Assembly: GCA_035716025.1 (NCBI GenBank)
Contig: DASTKH010000036.1
Location: 1-49,568, forward strand
DNA: 49,568 nt
Direction: 5' to 3'
DNA from: JADGHE01 sp035716025
GTDB taxonomy: Bacteria > Pseudomonadota > Alphaproteobacteria > Rhizobiales > Xanthobacteraceae
The notes below the pieces were generated by a model. That model was given only the letters and a program-made list of their open reading frames with translations. It had not been told where the DNA came from and ran no database searches. Every line of letters begins with the position of its first letter. Position 1 is the stretch's first letter. Positions 25,301 through 33,342 of the stretch are shown here, piece after piece. The translations under genes and the position numbers were made by a program.

Positions 25301-27582
25301 TCGCAAGGCCGGACCTGCCGCTGCGGGTGCCCGTCAGGGTCGCAGGGCTCGCGGCCGGAGAGGAGGCGCGCATCACTGTCGCGGCCGTGGACGTCGGCAT
25401 TCTCAACCTCACGAATTATCAGCCGCCGGCGCCGGATGCGTATTATCTCGGCCAGCGCCGTCTTTCCGCGGAAATCCGCGATCTTTACGGCCAGTTGATC
25501 GACGGCATGCAGGGCACGCGCGGCGCGATCCGCACCGGCGGCGACGCCGCAGGACCCGGCATCACCGGCACGCCGCCGACGCAACCGCCGCTCGCGCTGT
25601 TTTCCGGCATCGTTCCGGTCGGCGCCGACGGCAGCGCGGAGGTGACGTTCGACATTCCCGCCTTCGCCGGTACGGTGCGGGTGATGGCGGTTGCCTGGAG
25701 CCGGGACAAGGTTGGTCATGCCGCCCGCGACGTGATCGTTCGTGATCCCGTCGTGCTGACGACGACGTTGCCGCGTTTCCTTCTCACCGGCGACCGCGGC
25801 GCCATCCGGCTCGATCTCGACAATGTCGAGGGCGCCCCCGGTGATTACCGCATCGCGGTGGCGGCGCAAGGGCCGCTCAGCGTCGGTGACCCAAAGCCGG
25901 CGACGCTCAAGCTCGCGGCCGGGCAGCGGGGCGGGCTCAGCCTGCCGATCACGGCCTCGGGGATCGGCATCGGCGAGGTTGCGGTGCGGATAGCGGGTCC
26001 CTCGGGATTTGCTCTCGAGCGGAACTACGTCCTTGCGGCAAAGCCTGCGACCCAGGTGCTCACGCGGCGGACCGTGAAGTCGCTGGCGCCCGGGGAGAGT
26101 CTCACGTTGTCGAACGACGTACTGTCGGACCTTGTGCCCGGCAGCGGCAGCATTGCCGTCTCGGTTGGCCCGACGGCCGCCCTCGACGTCGCCGCTTTGC
26201 TGCAGGCGCTCGACCGTTATCCGTTCGGCTGCTCCGAGCAGATCGCAAGCCGGGCGCTGCCCCTCCTCTACGTCAACGAATTGGCGAGCGCCGCGCAGCT
26301 TGCGCCCGACACGGCGATCGACGAACGCATCCGCGACGCCATCGAGCGGCTGTTGGCACGACAAGGCTCGAACGGTTCGTTCGGTCTCTGGGGAACGGGC
26401 GGCGAGGACGTCTGGCTCGACGCTTATGTCACGGATTTCCTGACGCGCGCGCGTGAGCGCCGCTTTGCCGTTCCCGATGTCGCGTTCCGGCTTGCGCTCG
26501 ATCGTCTGCGCAACTTCGTGGGCAACGCGCCCGAGCCGGAAAAGGACGGCGGCCGGGAGCTTGCGTATGCCCTCTATGTGCTGGCGCGCAACGGTGTCGC
26601 GCCGATCGGCGATCTGCGCTATCTCGCCGATACCAAGCTCGGCGATTTCGCAACCGTGATCGCCAAGGCGCAGATTGCCGCCGCGCTCGGCATGCTCGGC
26701 GATCGCGCGCGCGCCGAGCGCGTCTATGCGGCGGCGCTGCAATCCATTCCCGCCGAACCCCGGCTGGAGTACGGCCGCACGGACTATGGCTCCGCGCTTC
26801 GCGACGCCGCAGCGCTGGTCACCCTTGCGGCTGAGGGCGGGGCATCGCGCACCGCGATCGTCAACAACGCGGTGCTGCGCGTCGAAGCCGCGCGCAACAT
26901 CTCCCCCTACACATCGACGCAGGAGAAGGCCTGGCTCGTGCTCGCGGCGCGGGCGCTCGGCAAGGAGGCGCAGGCGCGCGTCGACGTGGCCGGACAAACG
27001 CGGGAGGGCTCCTATTATCGCCGGCTGAGCGGGAGCGATCTGGCGCGGCCGTTGCGCGTCACGAACACGGGCGACGTGCCCTTGCAGGCGGTGGTGTCGG
27101 TCAGCGGTTCGCCGCTCGTCCCGGAACCTGCAGCGGAGCACGGATTTGCAATCGAACGACAGTTCTTCACGCTCGAAGGCGAGGCCGCCGATCCGGCCAA
27201 GGCGAAGCAGAACGAGCGCTTCGTCGTGGTGCTCAAGATCACCGATGCAAAGCCGGAATTCGCCCGCGTGATCGTCGCCGACTATCTGCCGGCAGGCTTC
27301 GAGATCGACAATCCGCGGCTCGTCTCTTCCGGCGATACCGGCACGCTCGACTGGATCGAGAATGCGGCCGAGCCGGTGTATACGGCCTTCCGCGACGACC
27401 GCTTCGAGGCGGCTTTCGAGCGCAAGAGCACGGACGCCGCAATCTTCACCGTCGCCTATGTGGTGCGAGCGGTCTCGCCCGGACGCTATGTGCTGCCGCA
27501 GGCCTATGTGGAGGATATGTACCGGCCCGATCGCTTCGGCCGGACCGCGACCGGGACCATCGAAATCGAGGCCGCCCGTTAG
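22372..27582 (+). CDS. Bacterial alpha-2-macroglobulin family protein
   Basis: Large periplasmic protease trap of 1736 residues. A signal peptide (about 1-24, VSSA) lacks a lipobox cysteine, unlike the E. coli lipoprotein YfhM. MG-type beta domains fill the middle. The thioester motif CSEQ is intact (C1287-Q1290, in YPFGCSEQIAS), followed by the alpha-helical thioester domain (residues ~1290-1540) and a C-terminal receptor-like domain. A strong GGAGGAGGGGAGG ribosome-binding site precedes the ATG at 22372; the frame is open to 22246. It is paired with pbpC 15 bases downstream, the classical arrangement in which trap and PBP1C are thought to protect and repair the wall after attack. Confidence 0.95.
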   Translation: MIAASIRAACTATLLAFSVCVSSAADKPFHRDDLADAAIKLEAEIKRATPATDHPVATLRREAVAAQERGEWRRAVELLSQVAVAEPNASGNWLRLSQAIAQLPAANNNERAQLLERASTAAFLAYQRAAGKEAEAESLARLGRLFAQRRLWRPALDAMRLSLERHENAELRLQYEQARNDHGFRLLDYTVDSDAASPRACFQFSEDLPGRRTDFSPFVSVAGIDKPALSADGKQLCVEGLKHGERYFITLRAGLPSTVREALVRSAEFNIYVRDRKPFVRFTGRAYVLPRSGQQGIPVVSVNTNKVKVSVLRVGDRNLMDTLQGNDFQRNLYPYELERLAEERGISVWKGDMTVERTLNAEVTTAFPVEQAIPKMEPGVYVMTAEPDGPASETYEALATQWFIVSDLGLAAFSGRDGIHVFVQSLASTEALAGVEVRLIARSNEVLGAAKTDAAGMAHFGAGLTRGEGGLAPALLVAETAAGDYAFLNLRGPAFDLSDRGVAGRPPANGLDAFVYAERGVYRTGESVHLTALLRDAKGAAVAGTPLTLVVDRPDGVEYRRTVLPDEGLGGRALRLPIVSSAPTGTWRVRAYVDPKGVPVGQTTFMVEDYVPDRLEFTLSTRAGKLIKGQPTEVTLEGRYLYGAPASNLMLEGETVITATEDRPGFAGYRFGLADEEPVSERVELADLPETDAQGKAAFGVTLDTLPASTRPLQAQVTVRMAEPGGRAVERSLTLPVVPAAPMIGVKPLFSGRSLGDGEMASFDVLMVAPDGGTIARKGLRYELLKIESRYQWYRQDGRWEYEPVKSTRRVADGQIDVGVTDPTRISVPVSWGRYRLEVSTGDPDGPVTAVTFDAGFYAEASADTPDLLEIALDKPEYRPGETMTVAVTARTAGKVTLAVVSDRLVATTTADVEAGTARLPLTVGDDWGTGAYVVATLRRPLDAQAKRMPGRAIGVQWFGIDRAAHTLTLDLGLPPLARPDLPLRVPVRVAGLAAGEEARITVAAVDVGILNLTNYQPPAPDAYYLGQRRLSAEIRDLYGQLIDGMQGTRGAIRTGGDAAGPGITGTPPTQPPLALFSGIVPVGADGSAEVTFDIPAFAGTVRVMAVAWSRDKVGHAARDVIVRDPVVLTTTLPRFLLTGDRGAIRLDLDNVEGAPGDYRIAVAAQGPLSVGDPKPATLKLAAGQRGGLSLPITASGIGIGEVAVRIAGPSGFALERNYVLAAKPATQVLTRRTVKSLAPGESLTLSNDVLSDLVPGSGSIAVSVGPTAALDVAALLQALDRYPFGCSEQIASRALPLLYVNELASAAQLAPDTAIDERIRDAIERLLARQGSNGSFGLWGTGGEDVWLDAYVTDFLTRARERRFAVPDVAFRLALDRLRNFVGNAPEPEKDGGRELAYALYVLARNGVAPIGDLRYLADTKLGDFATVIAKAQIAAALGMLGDRARAERVYAAALQSIPAEPRLEYGRTDYGSALRDAAALVTLAAEGGASRTAIVNNAVLRVEAARNISPYTSTQEKAWLVLAARALGKEAQARVDVAGQTREGSYYRRLSGSDLARPLRVTNTGDVPLQAVVSVSGSPLVPEPAAEHGFAIERQFFTLEGEAADPAKAKQNERFVVVLKITDAKPEFARVIVADYLPAGFEIDNPRLVSSGDTGTLDWIENAAEPVYTAFRDDRFEAAFERKSTDAAIFTVAYVVRAVSPGRYVLPQAYVEDMYRPDRFGRTATGTIEIEAAR

Positions 27583-27597
27583 GGGCGGGCAGGCGCC

Positions 27598-29718
27598 GTG
27601 CGAAGCGGAACAGAAACGGGCCGGCGGAGACGGACGCTTCTCGCCGTCGGCTTTGCGGCTGGCGTGGGTCTCGGCGCCTTCGCGCTCTGGGTCCACGCAC
27701 CCGGCCCGGCGCCGCTCGGCGAGGAGCCGGCGTTTTCGCGCCTCGTTCTCGACCGGGAAGGACGGTTGCTGCGCGCCTATGCGACGGAAGAAGGCCGTTG
27801 GCGCCTGCCGGTCGCGCGGGCGGAGGTCGATCCGCGCTATGTCGCGGCGTTGATCGCCTACGAGGATCGGCGGTTCTTCACCCATCATGGCGTCGATCCC
27901 TGGGCACTCGGCCGGGCGGCAATGCAATTTCTGCAGCATGGGCGGATTGTCTCGGGCGGCTCGACCTTGACGATGCAGGTTGCACGCCTCATCGAGCCGC
28001 GTACGGAACGCTCGCTGCGCGCCAAATGGCGCCAGATGGTTCGCGCGATCGTCCTTGAACGGCGGCTCAGCAAGGACGAGATCCTCGCGCTTTACCTCAA
28101 TTTCGCGCCCTATGGCGGCAATCTCGAGGGCGTGCGCGCCGCCTCGCTCGCCTATTTCGGGCGCGAGCCGCGCCGCCTCACGCCGGCCGAAATCGCGCTG
28201 CTCGTCGCCCTTCCGCAATCGCCGGAGACGCGGCGGCCTGACCGCTTTCCGGCGGCGGCGCGTCGCGCGCGCGACCGTGTCCTCGACCGCCTTGCAGGGC
28301 GCGACTTTTTCTCCACGGTGGAAATCGCCCAGGCGAAGCAGGCGCCCGTGCCGCAGGCGCGCCGCGCCATGCCGGCGCTCGCCGCACACGCGGCGGACGA
28401 GGCCGTCGCGTCCGATCCGGATGCGCGCGTGCACCGGCTGACGATCGATGCGCCGCTGCAGCGCGCGCTCGAAGCGCTCGCCAGCGAGCGCGCGCCCCTG
28501 TTCGGCCGCGAAGTCTCGGTCGCAATCCTCGTGCTTGACAATGCGACGGGCGAAGTGCTGGCGCGCGTCGGTTCGGCCGGCTATTTCGACACGGAACGGG
28601 CGGGGCAGGTGGATATGACGCGCGCAGTGCGCTCGCCGGGGTCCTCGCTCAAGCCCTTCATCTACGGCCTCGGCATCGAGGACGGGGTGATCCACCCCGA
28701 AACGCTGATCGACGACCGGCCGATCCGCTACGGCAGTTACGCGCCCGAGAATTTCGACCTGACGTTTCAGGGCACGGTGTCGGTACGCACCGCCCTGCAA
28801 ATGTCGCTCAATGTGCCGGCCGTCGCTGTGCTCGATGCGGTCGGGGCAAGCCGGTTCACGAGCCGCCTCAGGCAGGCGGGCGCCGCGCTGGTGCTGCCTG
28901 AAGGCGAAATACCGGGGCTCGCGATGGGGCTCGGCGGGGTCGGCGTGAGGCTCACCGATCTTGCGATGCTGTATGCCGGGATCGCCCGTCTCGGCCTCAC
29001 GATCCCGCCGGCCGAACGGCGCGGCGCGCCGCCGGGGGCCCAGCGGAGGCTCCTCGATCCGGCCGCCGCGTGGTCCGTGGCGAACATTCTTCTCGGCACG
29101 CCGCCTCCGGAAAATGCGGTGCGCGGCCGCATCGCCTTCAAGACCGGCACGAGCTACGGCTATCGGGACGCTTGGTCGGTGGGGTTCGACGGAAAACGGA
29201 CAGTCGCCGTCTGGGTGGGACGGGCGGACGGCGCGCCCGTGCCCGGCATCACCGGCCGCAGCGCGGCCGCGCCAATCCTGTTCGATGCCTTCGCCCGCAT
29301 GGGCACCATTCCCGCGCCGCTGCCGCCGCCGCCGCGCGGGGCGCTGATAACGACCAACGCCAAACTGCCGCCCCCGCTGCGGCATTTCCGGCCCGGCGGC
29401 CCGGTGCATGCCAGTGGCGCGAGCGCCCCACGCATCCTCTTTCCGCCGAACGGCGCCAGGCTGGAGTTCGTGGGTGAGAGCGAGCCAGTCCCTGTCAAGG
29501 TATCGGGGGGCAGCGGCCCGGTGACCGTCCTCGCGAACGGCCTTCCGGTTGCGCAGGCGCGCCGCCGCGGGACCGTTTTCTGGCGTCCCGACGGTCCGGG
29601 ATTCGTACGCCTGACGGTGACGGATGAGCGCGGCGGCGCCGACAGCGTGGTGATCAAGCTTCAGTCGCCGAACAGGTGGCTTGCGGTTCCCGAAACGTCT
29701 ATGAGCGACAGGCCATGA
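27598..29718 (+). CDS. pbpC: Penicillin-binding protein 1C
   Basis: Bifunctional class A PBP, 706 residues. A basic N-terminus and one signal-anchor helix (about 14-34) lead to the GT51 glycosyltransferase with catalytic E89 in AYEDRRFFTHHGVDP and GGSTLTMQVARL. The transpeptidase domain has S349-S-L-K352, SLN (in MSLNVPAV) and K515TGTS. The last ~90 residues, after the transpeptidase, form the small beta domain typical of PBP1C (BiPBP_C). Start is a GTG at 27598, 15 bases after the alpha-2-macroglobulin stop. Its stop overlaps the PAP2 gene start (ATGA at 29715-29718). Confidence 0.96.
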   Translation: MRSGTETGRRRRTLLAVGFAAGVGLGAFALWVHAPGPAPLGEEPAFSRLVLDREGRLLRAYATEEGRWRLPVARAEVDPRYVAALIAYEDRRFFTHHGVDPWALGRAAMQFLQHGRIVSGGSTLTMQVARLIEPRTERSLRAKWRQMVRAIVLERRLSKDEILALYLNFAPYGGNLEGVRAASLAYFGREPRRLTPAEIALLVALPQSPETRRPDRFPAAARRARDRVLDRLAGRDFFSTVEIAQAKQAPVPQARRAMPALAAHAADEAVASDPDARVHRLTIDAPLQRALEALASERAPLFGREVSVAILVLDNATGEVLARVGSAGYFDTERAGQVDMTRAVRSPGSSLKPFIYGLGIEDGVIHPETLIDDRPIRYGSYAPENFDLTFQGTVSVRTALQMSLNVPAVAVLDAVGASRFTSRLRQAGAALVLPEGEIPGLAMGLGGVGVRLTDLAMLYAGIARLGLTIPPAERRGAPPGAQRRLLDPAAAWSVANILLGTPPPENAVRGRIAFKTGTSYGYRDAWSVGFDGKRTVAVWVGRADGAPVPGITGRSAAAPILFDAFARMGTIPAPLPPPPRGALITTNAKLPPPLRHFRPGGPVHASGASAPRILFPPNGARLEFVGESEPVPVKVSGGSGPVTVLANGLPVAQARRRGTVFWRPDGPGFVRLTVTDERGGADSVVIKLQSPNRWLAVPETSMSDRP

Positions 29719-30611
29719 CGAGCCGAACGGCAACCATTCATGCGGAGAAAGGCGAGGGCGCCGGCCCTCGAACAACTGCTGTTCATCCGGCGGAGGGTCT
29801 TGGCCGCACCTTCGCGGCAAACCTCGTTCAGTGGCTCGGCGCGCTGCTGTGGTCGATCCGGCGCGGCCGGGCGCGTCGGCCGGCGGGCCCGCGCCCTGCC
29901 GTTCTCCTGCTCTGGTCGGCCTTGGTGGCGGCCGTTGTGGGAGCGGCGATGTGGAGGCTCGATCCGTGGGCCGTCACCCTCGGCGCAACGCTTCCGCCGG
30001 TGTTTCGCACGGCCGGGGCACTCGTCTCCGATTTCGGCAAAGGCGACTGGGTGATGGTACCGTTCGCGATGGGTCTGGCGGTCATCGCAGCGGTCGCTTC
30101 GCGCAGACTGGGCCAGATGACCTATGGGGTGCTCTTGGCCCTCGCGGCGCGCTGCGGCTTCGTCGTGCTCGCCATCGCGATTCCCGGCCTTACCGCGACC
30201 GTCATCAAGCGTCTGATTGGCCGCGCCCGCCCAGGACAGCTCGTGGACGCGACCCACCAGTTTGTGCCGTTTTCCTGGAATCCCGCGCTTGCGAGCTTTC
30301 CTTCCGGCCATACCACCACGGCATTCGCCGCCGCGGTGGCTCTGGCGACCCTGTTTCCCCGCGCCCGGGTCGCCTTCTTCGCTTATGCGGCGGTGATGGC
30401 GCTGAGCCGGGTCGTCGTGGAGGCACACCATCCGAGCGACGTCATCGCCGGAGCGGCGGTGGGGATCGCCGGCGCCTTGCTGGTCCGCCAGTGGTTCGCA
30501 AGCCGAGGCCTCGGCTTTTGCGTGTCGCCGGACGGGCAGGTGAAGGCCGCGCCCGAGCCGTCGCGCGCGCGCCTCAAGCGCACCATGCGGGCCGCCTTGT
30601 CGATTCGCTGA
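29715..30611 (+). CDS. PAP2-family membrane phosphatase
   Basis: Membrane phosphatase of 298 residues with the three PAP2 motifs: KRLIGRARP (165-173), PSGHT (196-200) and SRVVVEAHHPSD (231-242; Arg, His and Asp catalytic). About five to six hydrophobic segments. Family members dephosphorylate undecaprenyl pyrophosphate, phosphatidylglycerol phosphate or lipid A. The start overlaps the pbpC stop, so it is coupled to the PBP1C gene. A role in recycling undecaprenyl pyrophosphate for wall synthesis would fit but is inference. It converges on metC with a gap of 6 bases. Confidence 0.92.
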   Translation: MTSRTATIHAEKGEGAGPRTTAVHPAEGLGRTFAANLVQWLGALLWSIRRGRARRPAGPRPAVLLLWSALVAAVVGAAMWRLDPWAVTLGATLPPVFRTAGALVSDFGKGDWVMVPFAMGLAVIAAVASRRLGQMTYGVLLALAARCGFVVLAIAIPGLTATVIKRLIGRARPGQLVDATHQFVPFSWNPALASFPSGHTTTAFAAAVALATLFPRARVAFFAYAAVMALSRVVVEAHHPSDVIAGAAVGIAGALLVRQWFASRGLGFCVSPDGQVKAAPEPSRARLKRTMRAALSIR

Positions 30612-30617
30612 GCCGAT

Positions 30618-31850
30618 TCAACGGCCGGCTGCGCAGGAGGGGTCCTGCCCGACGGCCGCGGCGAGGGCCGCAAAGCCGTGCTCGAGATCGGCGATCAGGT
30701 CGTCCACATCCTCGAGCCCGATATGAAAGCGCAGGCACGGCCCGCCCGGGTTCCACGCCGTTGCGGTGCGGTATTCCTTACAGTCGAAATAGATCACGAG
30801 GCTCTCGTACCCGCCCCATGACGCCCCCATACCAAACAGGGACAGGCTGTCGAGGAAGGCGAAGACCGCCTCCTGCGGCACGGGCTTGAGCACGATGCTG
30901 AACAGGCCCGAGGCGCCCGTATAGTCGCGCCGCCAGATCGCATGGCCCGGATCGTCGGGAAGGGCCGGGTGCATCACACGCAGCACTTCGGGACGTTGCT
31001 GCAGCCATCGCGCAACCGCGAGGCCCGACTCCTGATGCCGCCGCAACCGCACGCCCATGGTGCGCAGCCCGCGCAGGGCGAGGTAGATGTCGTCCGGCCC
31101 GACGCACAGGCCGGCCGCGGTGACGTATTGCTTGAGTCTCGGCAGAAGCGCGGCGTTGGCGGAAACGGTACCGAGCATCACGTCGGAATGGCCGACGATG
31201 TATTTCGTCCCCGCCTGGATCGACAAATCGACGCCTTTTTCAAGGGCCCGGAAGTAGAACGGCGTGGCCCAGGTGTTGTCCATCAGCACCACGGCGCCCT
31301 TCCGCCTCGCCGCCTCGGCTATCGTCGGGACGTCCTGCATTTCGAAACTCTGCGAGCCGGGTGACTCGAGGAAGACCGCCCGGGTATTGGGGCGGAAAAG
31401 CGCCGTGATGTCGCCGCCGATCAGCGGATCGAAATAGGTCGTCTCCACGCCAAAGCGACTGAGCACCGAATTGCAGAAATTGCGCGCCGGCCGGTACACG
31501 TTGTCGGTGACGAGGACGTGATCGCCGGCCTTGAGCACCGCCATGAGCGCGCTCGCGATGGCTGAAAGCCCCGACGGCATCAGGGCGACACCGGCACAGG
31601 CCGGGCCTTCGATCTCGCGGAGCGCGTTCTCGAGCGCTTCACTCGTCGGCGTGCCCCGGCGGCCGTAGACATAACGCCCCCGGTGCGCGACCATATCGGC
31701 CGCCCGCGGATAGAGCACCGTCGACCCGTGATAGACGGGAGGATTGACGAAGCCATGGTGCGAGAACGGGTCGCGTCCCCCCGTCACCAGGCGGGTCTCG
31801 AGGGACAGTTCCGGCGCCGCCTCGCTGCCCTCATTTTTTCGGTCGCGCAT
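30618..31850 (-). CDS. metC: Cystathionine beta-lyase (PLP-dependent)
   Basis: Cys/Met-metabolism PLP enzyme, 410 residues, converting cystathionine to homocysteine, pyruvate and ammonia in methionine synthesis. PLP lysine K216 lies in SIQAGTKYIVGHSDVMLG. YGRRGTPTSEALE, LMPSGLSAIASAL and LMDNTWATPFYF are typical, and WGGYESL near the C-terminus is a beta-lyase feature. The ATG at 31848-31850 is preceded by GGGAG; the frame is open to 32027, which would run through the shared promoter. cysK and sseA lie 5-9 kb away, hinting at a sulfur theme. MetC versus other C-S lyases is assigned by sequence style. Confidence 0.93.
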   Translation of the reverse strand: MRDRKNEGSEAAPELSLETRLVTGGRDPFSHHGFVNPPVYHGSTVLYPRAADMVAHRGRYVYGRRGTPTSEALENALREIEGPACAGVALMPSGLSAIASALMAVLKAGDHVLVTDNVYRPARNFCNSVLSRFGVETTYFDPLIGGDITALFRPNTRAVFLESPGSQSFEMQDVPTIAEAARRKGAVVLMDNTWATPFYFRALEKGVDLSIQAGTKYIVGHSDVMLGTVSANAALLPRLKQYVTAAGLCVGPDDIYLALRGLRTMGVRLRRHQESGLAVARWLQQRPEVLRVMHPALPDDPGHAIWRRDYTGASGLFSIVLKPVPQEAVFAFLDSLSLFGMGASWGGYESLVIYFDCKEYRTATAWNPGGPCLRFHIGLEDVDDLIADLEHGFAALAAAVGQDPSCAAGR

Positions 31851-31922
31851 TGAAAAATCTCCCGTCGCGGCCGTATGGCGAGGTGTTCCGTCGCTTTCCC
31901 AACCGCCTCCAGAGGGCTTCCA

Positions 31923-31984
31923 TTTACTCTCCGGAAGCTCTTTCCGGTCAACCACTTGACCTTGCACTTTGAACGTTCTCAGAT
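31923..31984. promoter_or_regulatory. Divergent metC/aapJ promoter region with a palindrome holding both -35 elements
   Basis: The perfect inverted repeat GGTCAACCACTTGACC (31946-31961) places a TTGACC -35 on each strand. Minus strand: 17 bases to AGTAAA (complement of 31923-31928), giving a start near 31916 for metC. Plus strand: 17 bases to TCAGAT (31979-31984) for aapJ. The -10 matches are only moderate. A protein bound to the palindrome would block both -35 elements, so shared repression is a natural inference. Confidence 0.45.
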
Positions 31985-32134
31985 GCATCAAGCCGCGGAA
32001 ACCGGACGTTTTCGGCCGCTCGCGCAAGCGCGAACCGAAACAAGGAGGGTTTCACCCGCCTTCTGACCGGCTCCGCACGTCCCCGTTGGACGGCCAAACA
32101 GTCGGGAAAAAGCGAACGACGGAGCACACCAGTC

Positions 32135-33151
32135 ATGAAAGGCGTCCTCACCACCCTCGCCGTGACCGCTGCGATCGCATTCTCGGCGAACGCCGCAACG
32201 GCGCAGACGTTGCAGGCCGTGAAATCGCGAGGCGTCGTCAATTGCGGAAGCAACACCGGGCTTGCGGGGTTCGGCCAGCCCGATGCGCAAGGAAACTGGA
32301 CCGGCTTTGACGTGGACTATTGTCGAGCCATCGCGGCGGCGATCTTCGACGATCCCACGAAGGTCAAATTCGTTCCGCTGACCGCCAAGGATCGCTTTAC
32401 CGCCCTGCAGTCCGGCGACATCGACGTGCTCGTTCGCAACACCACGTGGACGAGCTCGCGCGATACCTCGCTCGGTCTCAACTTCACCGGCGTCAACTAT
32501 TACGACGGCCAGGGTTTCATGGTTCGCAAGGCGCTGAAGGTGAATTCGGCGCTCGAGCTCAACGACGCGGCCGTTTGTGTTCAGCAGGGTACGACCACCG
32601 AGCTCAACCTCGCCGATTATTTCCGCGCCAACAAGATGCGGCTGAAGACCGTCACCTTCGCCACCATCGATGAAGCTGTGAAGGCTTATGACACCGGCCG
32701 CTGCGACGCCTACACCACGGACGCCTCGGGTCTCTATGCGTCGCGGCTGCGGCTTGCCGCGCCCGACGATCACGTTGTGTTGCCCGAGATCATCTCGAAG
32801 GAGCCGCTCGGGCCGGTGGTGCGGCACGGCGACGACCAGTGGTTCGACATCGTCAAATGGGTGCATTTCGCGCTGCTCAATGCTGAGGAGCTGGGCATTA
32901 CGAAAGCCAATCTCGATGAGATGGCGAAATCGGCCAATCCCGAGATCAAGCGGCTGCTCGGGACGGAAGGCAGCTACGGCGAACAGCTCGGCCTCACCAA
33001 GGACTGGGCCTATCGCATCGTGAAACATCTCGGCAATTACGGCGAGTTGTTCGAACGCAATGTGGGGCAGGGCTCGCCGCTCAAAATCGCGCGCGGGCTC
33101 AACGCCCTGTGGACCAAGGGCGGGCTCCAATACGCCCCGCCCGTACGATAG
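32135..33151 (+). CDS. aapJ: General L-amino acid ABC transporter, periplasmic binding protein
   Basis: Solute-binding protein of the broad-specificity Aap amino-acid importer of rhizobia, 338 residues. The signal peptide (1-23, ending ATA) is followed by the AapJ sequence VKSRGVVNCGSNTGLAGFG, then WTGFDVDYCRAIAAAIFDD and DVLVRNTTWTSSRDTSLGL. Later the CVQQGTTTELNLADYF and YTTDASGLYASRL segments also match. GGAG precedes the ATG. It is followed by a nested stem-loop and then the permease genes, an arrangement that usually yields more binding protein than membrane components. Confidence 0.97.
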   Translation: MKGVLTTLAVTAAIAFSANAATAQTLQAVKSRGVVNCGSNTGLAGFGQPDAQGNWTGFDVDYCRAIAAAIFDDPTKVKFVPLTAKDRFTALQSGDIDVLVRNTTWTSSRDTSLGLNFTGVNYYDGQGFMVRKALKVNSALELNDAAVCVQQGTTTELNLADYFRANKMRLKTVTFATIDEAVKAYDTGRCDAYTTDASGLYASRLRLAAPDDHVVLPEIISKEPLGPVVRHGDDQWFDIVKWVHFALLNAEELGITKANLDEMAKSANPEIKRLLGTEGSYGEQLGLTKDWAYRIVKHLGNYGELFERNVGQGSPLKIARGLNALWTKGGLQYAPPVR

Positions 33152-33162
33152 ACGCCGGTTCC

Positions 33163-33211
33163 GGGGGATCTAAGGGGCCGGCGAAGCTCGACGCCGGCTG
33201 AACGGTCCCCC
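33163..33211 (+). promoter_or_regulatory. Nested stem-loop between aapJ and aapQ
   Basis: Outer stem GGGGGA (33163-33168) with TCCCCC (33206-33211); inner stem GCCGGCG (33177-33183) with CGCCGGC (33192-33198) and loop AAGCTCGA. It lies 12 bases after the aapJ stop. Such structures after binding-protein genes stabilise the upstream mRNA or partly terminate transcription. No U-tract follows. Confidence 0.55.
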
Positions 33212-33342
33212 TTCACGGCGGCTTCCACACCGCGCGTGACGCATCGATCCGCTTGAGTCCATACTGCAGCCATGGGACGGCGGCCGATCCCCGCTGCGGC
33301 CACCCTTCCGACGTGCAGCCGGGGGCTCGGGGGGAGCACTGG

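Noticed and set aside
24310..29820. Minus-strand open frame of more than 1800 codons opposite the alpha-2-macroglobulin and pbpC genes
   Set aside because: It is rich in Arg, His, Gly and Asp, lacks domains or membrane segments, and is the mirror of two well supported genes in high-GC DNA where stop codons are rare.
31851..31945. Possible SAM-II riboswitch before metC
   Set aside because: The leader lacks the conserved pseudoknot segments expected for SAM-II; only a short leader with a normal ribosome-binding site is seen.
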